Positions 40,033-47,750 of a stretch of DNA of 58,870 nt are shown one piece after another. Each line of letters begins with the position of its first letter. Position 1 is the first letter of the stretch. The translations under genes were made by a program, and so were the position numbers. The stretch comes from Lachnospiraceae bacterium UBA3692 (GTDB lineage: Bacteria > Bacillota > Clostridia > Lachnospirales > Lachnospiraceae), in contig DFIR01000053.1 of assembly GCA_002372815.1 (NCBI GenBank), forward strand, positions 3,556 through 62,425. Direction: 5' to 3'. The notes beneath the pieces are model-generated. The model worked only from the letters and a program-made list of their open reading frames with translations. It searched no databases and was not told where the DNA came from.

Positions 40033-40679
40033 CCTACATCCTCCCTGATCTCCTGCAATGTCCTCTCCAGATATCTCTCCCCGAACAGATCCGTCAAGGC
40101 GTCCGGGTCCTCCGCACTGTACAGGACTTCCATGTTCTCCGGATCCAGGAAACACACTTCCGGGACCTGTTCTCCGCCCCTGCTCCGCAGGCCGGGCGAA
40201 GCGCTGCTGTACAGAGTGCACAGCGGATCCGTCTCCGGCTGATCGGCGGGCATCAGGGCGCCGCGGATGCACACGAGTTCGCCAGAAGCGCACCGTCCCC
40301 GCAGGACCGTGTCCTCCAGGACCACCTCTTTCGCAAATGTCTCCGTATCGATCCGCACGACGTCGCAGAACAGCAGGCCGAAGTCCGATGTCCGGTACTC
40401 GTTCAGGTACAGCGACGTGCCTTCGGCCGCCGACCCCCAGTCATATCCGAAGATCCCTTCCACTCTGCACGTGCCGGTCTGCTCTCCCCCCTCATAGAGA
40501 CCGCTGGGTTTCAGGTTCGAATACAATACGCCGAGATCCGTCCCCTCCACCTGCGCATACGCGTTGACGGGCGTCCTGTCCGCCATCTGCGTCAGAAATA
40601 TGGTGAAGAAATAGCTGATCGCCGAGAAAATGACCGCGACCAGAAGAAACGCGTTCATGGAGAAGCGTGTCTGCTGCAT
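40029..40679 (-). CDS. Membrane-anchored extracytoplasmic protein, unknown function
   Basis: 216 aa. One N-terminal hydrophobic segment (FLLVAVIFSAISYFFTIFLTQ) anchors a soluble, acidic beta-rich domain (GTDLGVLYSNLKPSG ... TLQEIREDVG). The N-terminal segment is not followed by a lipobox or clear cleavage site. No family is recognised. The ATG at 40679 follows AAGGGGG. First gene of a two-gene unit with the polytopic membrane protein, and separated from hydA by that gene's terminator. Confidence 0.72.
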   Translation of the reverse strand: MQQTRFSMNAFLLVAVIFSAISYFFTIFLTQMADRTPVNAYAQVEGTDLGVLYSNLKPSGLYEGGEQTGTCRVEGIFGYDWGSAAEGTSLYLNEYRTSDFGLLFCDVVRIDTETFAKEVVLEDTVLRGRCASGELVCIRGALMPADQPETDPLCTLYSSASPGLRSRGGEQVPEVCFLDPENMEVLYSAEDPDALTDLFGERYLERTLQEIREDVG

Positions 40680-40719
40680 GCTGTTCCCCCTTGCTGTATC
40701 TGATTCTCAGAAGATCCGG

Positions 40720-40764
40720 ACAAAAAGCCGCGCCGCCGGCCGTGACAGACCGTTGGCGCGGCTT
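40720..40764 (-). terminator. Terminator of the hydrogenase operon
   Basis: Stem AAGCCGCGCC/GGCGCGGCTT with a long G+C-rich loop, tail TTTTTG on the minus strand, 50 bases after the hydA stop. Confidence 0.88.
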
Positions 40765-40813
40765 CTCCGCATCACTTTGCATTCATCGGACGGTGACGTC
40801 CAACTTCTTTCCT

Positions 40814-42562
40814 TTACGACTCATTCGGCATGGTCCATCCGTGATGGTCCGTGTGGAGCAGGTGCTCGGAGAGCTCGGAGAGCGGCTCGCCGAGGAAGTC
40901 CTTGTAGACCGCCTTGATGGAAGGATTCTCGTGGCTGAAGCGCAGGGACGAGATCGCGTCGCCGCGATACAGGACCTTGGCTCTGTCTTCCGCCATCTCC
41001 ACGCCGTCGTGGATCGGCTGTCCGCCGCCGCCGACGCAGCCGCCGGGACATGCCATGACTTCGACGAAATCGTAGGAGACACGCCCCTTGCGAAGCGCAT
41101 CCAGGAGCTTCCTCGCATTGCCGAGGCCGTTGACGACCGCAACCTTCAGCGGTGTGCCCGCCAGGTCGAAGGTCTCCTCTTTCCATCCGTCCATACCGCG
41201 GACATCCTTAAAGGCATCGGGGTCCGGATTCTCCCCGGTAACGAAGTTGTAGGCACTCCGCAGCGCCGCTTCCATGACGCCGCCGGTCGCGCCGAAGATA
41301 TTGCCGGCGCCGGAACCGATGCCCAGCGGCATATCGGGGTCGGATTCCGGGAAGTTGGCCGGATTCAGGTTCTCCAGACGGATCAGACGCACCACCTCGC
41401 GGTTGGTGATGGAGACGTCCACTTCCGGCATACCCTGGTCGTCCACCATGGTGGGATATGCGCGCTCCGCCTTCTTGGCCAGGCAGGGCATCACGGACAC
41501 CACGAAGATCTTGGACGGATCCACGTTCAGGAGCTTCGCGTAGTAGCTCTTCGCGATCGCGCCGAACATCTGCTGCGGCGACTTGGAAGTCGAGAGCTGG
41601 TCCACGAACTCCGGATAGTTGGCCTTCACGAAGCGCACCCAGCCGGGGCAGCAGGACGTGAACATCGGGAATTTCTCCTTGCTGCCCTTCTTGCCTGCCT
41701 TCTTGACCTTCTCCAGGAACTCGGTCGCCTCCTCCATGATCGTCAGATCCGCGGAGAAGTTGGTGTCGAACACATAGTCGAAGCCGATATTCTTGAGCAC
41801 GGAGACGAGCCGGCGGTAGGTCGCGAACTCCGGCTTCAGGCCGAAGCCCTCGCCCCAGGCGGTGCGGATGGCGGGAGCCACCTGCACGACCGTGATGATC
41901 TCCGGATCCTCCAGCGCCGTCAGGACGCGGTCCAGGTCGTCGCGCTCACGCAGCGCGCCCACAGGACAGTGCGTGATACACTGGCCGCAGAGCACACAGT
42001 TGGAATCCTCCAGGCGGTACACGCCGCCCACGTCCACCGTGGTGCGGGAGCCGGTGTTCATCACGTCCCAGATGTTCGTCGTCTGCACGTTGTCGCAGAT
42101 CTGGATGCAGCGCATGCACTTGATGCACTTGTCGTACTCCCTGATCAGCGGGAAGTGATAGTCCGTCCTCGCAATCTTGGGCAGATCCTTCTCGAACGGG
42201 ATCCAGTGAATGTTGAGGTCGTTGGCGACGCGCTGCAGTGTGCAGTTTCCGTTGCGCACGCAGACGGCGCAGTTGGTGTTGTGCTGCGAGAGGATCAGTT
42301 CGACGTTGATCTTCCTGGCCTCACGCGCTTTCTTTGAATTCGTGCGGATCACCATGCCGTCCGCCACCGGGTTGTTGCAGGCGGTGAAAAGGCGCTCGTA
42401 TCCCTCCACTTCGACGACGCAGATCCTGCAGGCGCCGATCTCGTTGAGATCTTTCATATAGCAGAGCGTGGGGATCCTCACACCGGCCTTCTCGGCGGCT
42501 TCCAGGATGGTGGTCTTCTCCGGTACCTTGACGGCGATGCCGTTGATGATCACATTTACCAT
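40814..42562 (-). CDS. hydA: [FeFe] hydrogenase catalytic subunit, group A, multi-cluster
   Basis: 582 aa. The N-terminal 2Fe-2S domain (PTLCYMKDLNEIGACRICVV) is followed by the His-ligated cluster (HNTNCAVCVRNGNC), two [4Fe-4S] clusters (CIKCMRCIQICDN and CVLCGQCITHCPVGAL), and the H-cluster motifs TSCCPGWVRF, MPCLAKKAE and EVMACPGGCVGGG. All catalytic cysteines are present. The domain set is the M3 type of NAD-linked enzymes. Here the partner is a GltD-like flavoprotein and not HydB/HydC. This matches group A2, an uncharacterised class defined by a glutamate synthase-like neighbour. The two genes overlap by seven bases. A Rex-like site lies upstream of the operon. Maturases are not in the window. 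Confidence 0.93.
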   Translation of the reverse strand: MVNVIINGIAVKVPEKTTILEAAEKAGVRIPTLCYMKDLNEIGACRICVVEVEGYERLFTACNNPVADGMVIRTNSKKAREARKINVELILSQHNTNCAVCVRNGNCTLQRVANDLNIHWIPFEKDLPKIARTDYHFPLIREYDKCIKCMRCIQICDNVQTTNIWDVMNTGSRTTVDVGGVYRLEDSNCVLCGQCITHCPVGALRERDDLDRVLTALEDPEIITVVQVAPAIRTAWGEGFGLKPEFATYRRLVSVLKNIGFDYVFDTNFSADLTIMEEATEFLEKVKKAGKKGSKEKFPMFTSCCPGWVRFVKANYPEFVDQLSTSKSPQQMFGAIAKSYYAKLLNVDPSKIFVVSVMPCLAKKAERAYPTMVDDQGMPEVDVSITNREVVRLIRLENLNPANFPESDPDMPLGIGSGAGNIFGATGGVMEAALRSAYNFVTGENPDPDAFKDVRGMDGWKEETFDLAGTPLKVAVVNGLGNARKLLDALRKGRVSYDFVEVMACPGGCVGGGGQPIHDGVEMAEDRAKVLYRGDAISSLRFSHENPSIKAVYKDFLGEPLSELSEHLLHTDHHGWTMPNES

Positions 42563-44391
42563 TGAATCTCCCTCCCTCCTTTAAATACGCCGTAGCCGAA
42601 ATGATCGCAGCGGAGGCATCTGGCGGATTCCTGACAGGCCTCCTCGTGTGTCATGCCGGTCTCCATCAGGTCAAAATCATGCTTGCGGATCTGGGCGGGA
42701 CGCTCACGCATGTTGATGCGTCCGCACGGTCTGTGATCGTCGAAACGCACCTGCGGAAGGTCGATATTGGTTCTGATCACATGGTTGTAGCCGAGATATT
42801 CGTCGATGTTGGCGGCCGCCACCTTGCCGGCAGCGATCGCGCGGATCACCGTTGCGGGGCCGGTGACGCAGTCGCCGCCCGCGAAGATGCCGTCCGCATC
42901 CTTGACGTCACTCGTGTCAAACGCGGCGATCCTTCCTCTCTGCAGCGGAATACCGTAATCGCCGAATTTCTGGGAATCGATGCCCTGTCCGACCGCGACC
43001 AGCAGGCGGTCGCAGGGGATGCGCACATCTTCCAGTTCCTTGGAGGCGACGATCGAAGGCCGCCCGTTCATCATCGGTCCGGAGATCTGGTGACGCACCC
43101 AGATGGCGGTCACGTGTCCCTCCGCGTTCTTCTCGATCCGGAGAGGCGCCTCCAGTTCCGTCACTTCGCAGCCGTCCTCGATCGCGCCGTGGATCTCCTC
43201 CGGGAGCGCGGTCATGTCCGCGACTCTCCTGCGGTACAGGATCCGCACGGTCTCCGCGCCGCAGCGGATGGCCGTTCTGGCCACGTCCATCGCGACGTTG
43301 CCGCCGCCGACGACCGCGATGTGCAGCCCGGTGAAGTCCGGATACTTGTCATCGCCGATCTCGCGGAGCATCTCCACCGCGGAGATGACGCCCTCCGCGT
43401 CGTCGCCTTCGATGCTCAGCTTGCTGCCTGTGTGCGCGCCGATGGAGACATAGATCGCGTCATTCTGCTCACGCAGTTCCTTGATGGTGATGTCCTTGCC
43501 GACGCTGACGTTGCAGATGGTCTTGAAGCCGACCTTCTTCATGATGTTGATCTCTCTGTCCAGGTTGGCCCTGGGCAGACGGTAGTTCGGGATGCCGTAG
43601 CGGAGCATGCCGCCCAGCTGCTTCCTCTGTTCGTAGACCGTCACATCATGACCCATGCAGGTCAGGTAGAAGGCAGCGCTCAGGCCGGAAGGGCCGCCGC
43701 CGATGATGGCGACCTTCTTGCCGGTGCTCTCCGCGATCTCCGGCAGCGGAAGCTCACCGGCATGCTCGCAGGCGTAGCGCTTGAGGCCGCGGATGTTGAC
43801 CGCGTCGTCCACAAGGGTGCGGCGGCACCGCACCTCGCAGGGATGCTCGCAGATCAGTCCGCAGACCGAAGGGAACGGGTTGTCCTTTCGGATCAGCTGC
43901 ACAGCGTCCGTGTACCGCTCCTCATGGATGAGCGCGATATAGCCCGGAATATCCACGTGGGCCGGACATTGCGAGACGCAGGGAACCGGCTGGTTATGCT
44001 TGCCCCGGCACCTTCCGTGCAGGATGTGTTCCATGTAATCCTCCCGGAATCCCCGGACCCCCTTGAGGATCATTCTGGCCGCCTCCGAACCGATGGCGCA
44101 GTCAGCGGAATAGTAGATGCTCTCCGCCGTGCGCTCGATCGTATTGATCAGCTCGGGATCTGCCGGACCGTCCAGCACCTGCGCAAGCATCTTCTCCAGC
44201 TGGCCGAGGCCGACACGGCAGGGGACGCATTTGCCGCAGGACTGCGCATAGCATGTCTTCAGAAAGGATGCCGCGAGATCCACGGGGCACAGTCCGGGCT
44301 GGCTGGCCTGGACGCGGCGCTCCAGATCTTTGTAGAGCTCTTCTACCGTCTTTTCGGCGGTATTCTGTGTATCGATACTCAGTCTGCTCAT
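42556..44391 (-). CDS. GltD-like FAD/NAD(P) oxidoreductase fused to a NuoF-type iron-sulfur domain
   Basis: 611 aa, the electron partner of HydA. The N-terminus carries the NuoF-type cluster motif SCGKCVPCRVGLGQLEKML (about residues 55-73). Then comes a GltD-type region with CVSQCPAHVDIPGYI and CGLICEHPCEVRC, an FAD-binding IIGGGPSGLSAAFYL, an NAD(P)-binding AVVGGGNVAMDVARTA, and a C-terminal pair ESARCLRCDHFG. This is probably an NAD(P)H-dependent electron carrier to or from hydrogenase. There is no SLBB/FMN domain of HydB. Start: the ATG at 44391 is 8 bases from AGGAG, whereas the ATG at 44397 is only 2 bases away. First gene of the operon. Confidence 0.88.
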   Translation of the reverse strand: MSRLSIDTQNTAEKTVEELYKDLERRVQASQPGLCPVDLAASFLKTCYAQSCGKCVPCRVGLGQLEKMLAQVLDGPADPELINTIERTAESIYYSADCAIGSEAARMILKGVRGFREDYMEHILHGRCRGKHNQPVPCVSQCPAHVDIPGYIALIHEERYTDAVQLIRKDNPFPSVCGLICEHPCEVRCRRTLVDDAVNIRGLKRYACEHAGELPLPEIAESTGKKVAIIGGGPSGLSAAFYLTCMGHDVTVYEQRKQLGGMLRYGIPNYRLPRANLDREINIMKKVGFKTICNVSVGKDITIKELREQNDAIYVSIGAHTGSKLSIEGDDAEGVISAVEMLREIGDDKYPDFTGLHIAVVGGGNVAMDVARTAIRCGAETVRILYRRRVADMTALPEEIHGAIEDGCEVTELEAPLRIEKNAEGHVTAIWVRHQISGPMMNGRPSIVASKELEDVRIPCDRLLVAVGQGIDSQKFGDYGIPLQRGRIAAFDTSDVKDADGIFAGGDCVTGPATVIRAIAAGKVAAANIDEYLGYNHVIRTNIDLPQVRFDDHRPCGRINMRERPAQIRKHDFDLMETGMTHEEACQESARCLRCDHFGYGVFKGGREIQW

Positions 44392-44430
44392 AGGCATTTC
44401 TCCTATTATTTTGTGTATGGTTTCTGTACT

Positions 44431-44448
44431 ATGTTAAACATATCACAA
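44431..44448 (-). promoter_or_regulatory. Candidate Rex operator of the hydrogenase operon
   Basis: On the minus strand TTGTGAT-ATGT-TTAACAT against the Rex consensus TTGTTAA-N4-TTAACAA: 11 of 14 arm positions match. Rex senses NADH/NAD and controls fermentative genes in clostridia. No clear core promoter was found here, so the distance to it is unknown. Confidence 0.55.
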
Positions 44449-44539
44449 AACGCACATATAAGTCTCCACTAACCTAGGGCGAACCGTTAATTCTTTCACA
44501 CGCCTGTCCTGTGCTTCTGGCAGCCGGCCCGCACTCACA

Positions 44540-44580
44540 GAAAAAGACCTGCACAGCCGTCTTACAGGCTGTGCAGGTCT
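44540..44580 (-). terminator. Terminator of the membrane-anchored GH3 gene
   Basis: A perfect 14-bp stem AGACCTGCACAGCC/GGCTGTGCAGGTCT, 8-base loop, tail TTTTTCTG on the minus strand. Confidence 0.93.
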
Positions 44581-44620
44581 GCGGGACAACGCAGAGATCA
44601 GGATCTGCTCATTGCTGTCA

Positions 44621-47600
44621 TTACTTCTGCTTTCTTCCGTTTCTTCCGCTCCTGAACATCAGGAGCGCGAGGCCGAAGATCGCCAGGATGACGATACCGG
44701 CGCCAAGATTGATCTTCTTGAACAGCTGGTCCATCTTGTCAGGCGCATCCGCCGGATCGCCATTTGCATAGTATCCGGAATTGCCGACCGTGTAGAGGAT
44801 GTTCTTGCAGGCCTGACGCATAGCCTTGGTGGCTGTCGCGCTGGTGTCGGAGAACACGTTGGACTGCGCCATCGCGAATCCGAGCATCAGGTCGTTGCCG
44901 TTCCTGACGCAGTGATCGGAGATCATGTAGCCATAGGAGCCGTCATAGTCGGTCTCGACCATGCCGACGAATCCCCACTCGCCGCGGAGGACGTTCTGCA
45001 GCAGGTTGTCGTTGGCGCAGCTGGGCTCGGTGCCGATCCAGTTGAAGGAGCTCATGACCGCACGGCTGGTGCCCGTGAAGCCCTTGGTCGCGATCTCGAA
45101 AGGCTTCAGGTAGATCTCGCGGATCGCCTGCTCGGACGCGAAGGTCAGCAGGAACGAGCAGCGGTTGGTCTCCTGGTCATTCAACGCGAAGTGCTTGATG
45201 TAAGGATACACGTTCTTAGTTGCCGCGCCGTTGCACTCCGCCATGGCCATCTTGCCGGCCAGGACGCCGTCCTCGGAGTAGTACTCGAAGTTGCGGCCTG
45301 CGAAAGCGTTGCGGTGCGTGTTCATGGCAGGGCCGTACCAGCCGTAGTTGTTGGCATCGACGTACTCCTGCGCCATCTTCTCGCCCATCTCATAGATGAG
45401 GTCGGTGTTCCAGGTCTGCGCCATCAGGACTTCCGCCGGATAGGCCGTTCCGTAGGCGCCGGTGATGAAGTTGGACAGACCCGCGGGGCCGTCGCAGTCG
45501 CTGGTAGCGACCTTGCCGACGCTCTCAATGGCTGCCGTCTGCCAGCCGCCGACGTTGATCATGGTCGCCATGTCCTCGAAGGTCAGCTGGTCCAGGAGCT
45601 GGTCCCAGGCGGGATCATCGTAGGCTTTTCCATACAGGTCGTAAAGAGTGAGGCCGTTCTGGGCGCCGAGGGTCGGCATCTCGTCGGCCGCGTCGTCGAA
45701 AGCGGTGGGATCATAGAAACCGACGGCGTAGGTCTCGATCACGCTGCGGACCTCATCGCTCATGACCTTCGCGTCGTCGGAAGGCGCAGCGGTAGCGGTC
45801 TCGTAGTTGGCGAAGCCGTCTTTTCTCGAGAGCTGCTCGAAATCGCCGCGGGAATAGTCCTCAAACTGGTTGGTGACCGGGACAAGGTCGGTGGAGCGGC
45901 CTGCGCTGTAGTTGACGTCCGCGTCGACCGCGAAGCTCTCCTCCGCCACGACGGTGTGGGAGTCGCTGCGGACAGAGATCTTGTACTCGCCCGCTTCCAG
46001 GATGTAGCCGCCGCCGTTGACCTTGAGGCCGCTGTCATAGGAGGCGAGGTCTTCCTTCGGGATGCTGAAGGAGATCGTCTCGGACGCGCCGGCTGCAAGC
46101 TCGGAGGTCTTCGCGAAGTCGATCAGGTTCACGGAAGCCTTCTCGATGCCGCCGTTCTCATACGGAGGTGTGAAGTAGATCTCCACGACGTCCTTGCCGG
46201 CGACACTGCCGGTGTTGGTGACGGTCACGTCGAAGGTGATGTTCTCGCCGTCCGCGGCGAAGCCTTCGATCTTCTCGTCGAAAGTGGTGTAGGAAAGGCC
46301 GTAGCCGAACGGATACTGCACTTCCTCTTCGTAGTTGATGAGTCCTTCTTCGGCAGCCGTCTCATAGAACTTGTAGCCGACATAGATGCCTTCCACATAG
46401 TTCACGAAAGCCATGTTGCCTTCATAGGCGGGGTCTGCCGCCAGGATGGCCTGCTTGAGGTCATCGACGTTGCTGTAGTGGAAGTTGCCGAAGTTGTTCC
46501 AGGTAGGGGTCCTTGTGAGGTCACGCACATAGGTGTCGATGGTGTGGCCCGAAGGGTTCACGGCACCGGAGATGATCTCGCCGAGGCCGGTGAAGCCGGT
46601 GTTGCCCGCGCCGGGAGCCAGGATGACGGCGCCGATCTGCGGATAGTCCTCGACCCAGCCCAGCTCCATCGGGTTGTTGGCATTGATGATGACAACGACC
46701 TTCTCAAACTCGGAGCAGACCTTCTCGACCATGTTCTCTTCCGTCACGGAGAGCTCAAGGAAGTGCTCGCCGGGCTCGAAATCATCATAGTCGCCGTTGT
46801 TGGTGTAGGTGGCGTTGGTGTAGCCGTACTGAGCGGGGATCACGGAGACCTTCTCAGCCAGATTGTAGGTGCCATGGATGACCGCGTTCATATCCGTGGG
46901 AAGATCCGCGCCTTCGCCGCCGGACCTGGAGATGACGATGACCGCGGTATCGGAGAAGCTCTTCGCCTCGCTCATCAGCTCATCCGTGTACTTGTCCACG
47001 GTGGGTTCCGGAAGTGTCCAGTCCTGGCTCTGCATCGCCACGGTCGGACGGTTGGGCTGGTAGGCCACGTACATATCCGTCAGGCTCTGGTTGGTCTGGA
47101 AACCGGCGTTCTGCAGGGACTGCAGGATGCCGACCGCCGTGGAGCCGTCCGAGGAACCGGAACCGGTGCCGCCGAAGATCGGGTTGGTGCTGCCCCAGCC
47201 GAAGACGTTCAGCGCGGTGGTACCGGAGAGAGGCAGGAGCCCGTCGTTCTTGACGAGCACAAGGCCTTCCTCGCCGACCCTTGCGATCACGTCTTTACTG
47301 GCTTCGATGGTCTCTTCCTGAAGATTCACGCCGCTGCCGTTGAGGAACGTCGAGATGTTGGTCTTCAGGGGACCGTAGCACATGGAGTTCACCATGACGG
47401 TGACGGCCAGAAGGAACGCTGCGAGCGCGCTGAGACGCACGCCGCCTCTGATGCCCTTCTTCAGCCACTGCGCGGCGATGAGCACGATGATCAGGATCAC
47501 AAGCGCGGCCAGGATCCCGTACACATAGTTCATGCACATGCCCAGGTAGGACGTGAGGTCCGCTTCGCTGACGCCCATCCCGTAGAAGATGGGTCCCAGC

Positions 47601-47623
47601 AGGTTGAGTAATAATTGCTGCAT
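44621..47623 (-). CDS. Membrane-anchored GH3 glycosidase with inverted domain order
   Basis: 1000 aa. Two N-terminal membrane helices (YGILAALVILIIVLIAAQWL at 35-54, LSALAAFLLAVTVMVNSMCYG at 65-85) and one C-terminal helix (GAGIVILAIFGLALLMF at about 976-992). The order of GH3 parts is swapped: the C-domain (VLVKNDGLLPLSG, near 120) and a FnIII-like domain come first. The TIM-barrel follows, with DCDGPAGLSNF, YIKHFALNDQETNR, and the nucleophile region MVETDYDGSYG (Asp about 891). Such order is known from some rumen and gut beta-glucosidases. The substrate is unknown. The start ATG at 47623 has GGGAGGG upstream. Its promoter carries the motif shared with the other GH3 gene. Confidence 0.92.
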   Translation of the reverse strand: MQQLLLNLLGPIFYGMGVSEADLTSYLGMCMNYVYGILAALVILIIVLIAAQWLKKGIRGGVRLSALAAFLLAVTVMVNSMCYGPLKTNISTFLNGSGVNLQEETIEASKDVIARVGEEGLVLVKNDGLLPLSGTTALNVFGWGSTNPIFGGTGSGSSDGSTAVGILQSLQNAGFQTNQSLTDMYVAYQPNRPTVAMQSQDWTLPEPTVDKYTDELMSEAKSFSDTAVIVISRSGGEGADLPTDMNAVIHGTYNLAEKVSVIPAQYGYTNATYTNNGDYDDFEPGEHFLELSVTEENMVEKVCSEFEKVVVIINANNPMELGWVEDYPQIGAVILAPGAGNTGFTGLGEIISGAVNPSGHTIDTYVRDLTRTPTWNNFGNFHYSNVDDLKQAILAADPAYEGNMAFVNYVEGIYVGYKFYETAAEEGLINYEEEVQYPFGYGLSYTTFDEKIEGFAADGENITFDVTVTNTGSVAGKDVVEIYFTPPYENGGIEKASVNLIDFAKTSELAAGASETISFSIPKEDLASYDSGLKVNGGGYILEAGEYKISVRSDSHTVVAEESFAVDADVNYSAGRSTDLVPVTNQFEDYSRGDFEQLSRKDGFANYETATAAPSDDAKVMSDEVRSVIETYAVGFYDPTAFDDAADEMPTLGAQNGLTLYDLYGKAYDDPAWDQLLDQLTFEDMATMINVGGWQTAAIESVGKVATSDCDGPAGLSNFITGAYGTAYPAEVLMAQTWNTDLIYEMGEKMAQEYVDANNYGWYGPAMNTHRNAFAGRNFEYYSEDGVLAGKMAMAECNGAATKNVYPYIKHFALNDQETNRCSFLLTFASEQAIREIYLKPFEIATKGFTGTSRAVMSSFNWIGTEPSCANDNLLQNVLRGEWGFVGMVETDYDGSYGYMISDHCVRNGNDLMLGFAMAQSNVFSDTSATATKAMRQACKNILYTVGNSGYYANGDPADAPDKMDQLFKKINLGAGIVILAIFGLALLMFRSGRNGRKQK

Positions 47624-47666
47624 ACTATTCCCTCCCTAAAGAATAGAAAAAAATAACAACAGTATA

Positions 47667-47675
47667 ATTATACCA
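47667..47675 (-). promoter_or_regulatory. Extended -10 promoter of the membrane-anchored GH3 gene
   Basis: Minus strand TGGTATAAT. The -35 position reads ACAAAG, a poor match, so an activator is likely. Confidence 0.75.
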
Positions 47676-47697
47676 TTGTTTTATTTCTCCTTTGTTT

Positions 47698-47719
47698 TTT
47701 GGCACAAATTGACGAAAAA
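47698..47719 (-). promoter_or_regulatory. Motif shared by both GH3 promoters, copy 1
   Basis: Minus strand CGTCAATTTGTGCCAAA following a TTTTT tract. The -10 box starts 31 bases from the motif. Copy 2 is at 54315-54336 with a distance of 32. A candidate binding site for the LytTR regulator encoded at 49111-49815. Confidence 0.7.
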
Positions 47720-47743
47720 CGGACGCATATTTTTTATGCGTCC
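47712..47743 (-). terminator. Terminator of the histidine kinase operon
   Basis: A perfect 9-bp stem GGACGCATA/TATGCGTCC, 5-base loop, tail GTTTTTCGTC on the minus strand, 8 bases after the kinase stop. The tail runs into the shared GH3 promoter motif. Confidence 0.92.
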
Positions 47744-47750
47744 GTCCATT

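Noticed and set aside
39481..40293. A 270-aa version of the membrane protein starting at 40293
   Set aside because: The extra 87 residues are Arg/Gly-rich antisense-like sequence inside the coupled upstream gene; the ATG at 40032 has GGGAGG and an ATGA overlap.
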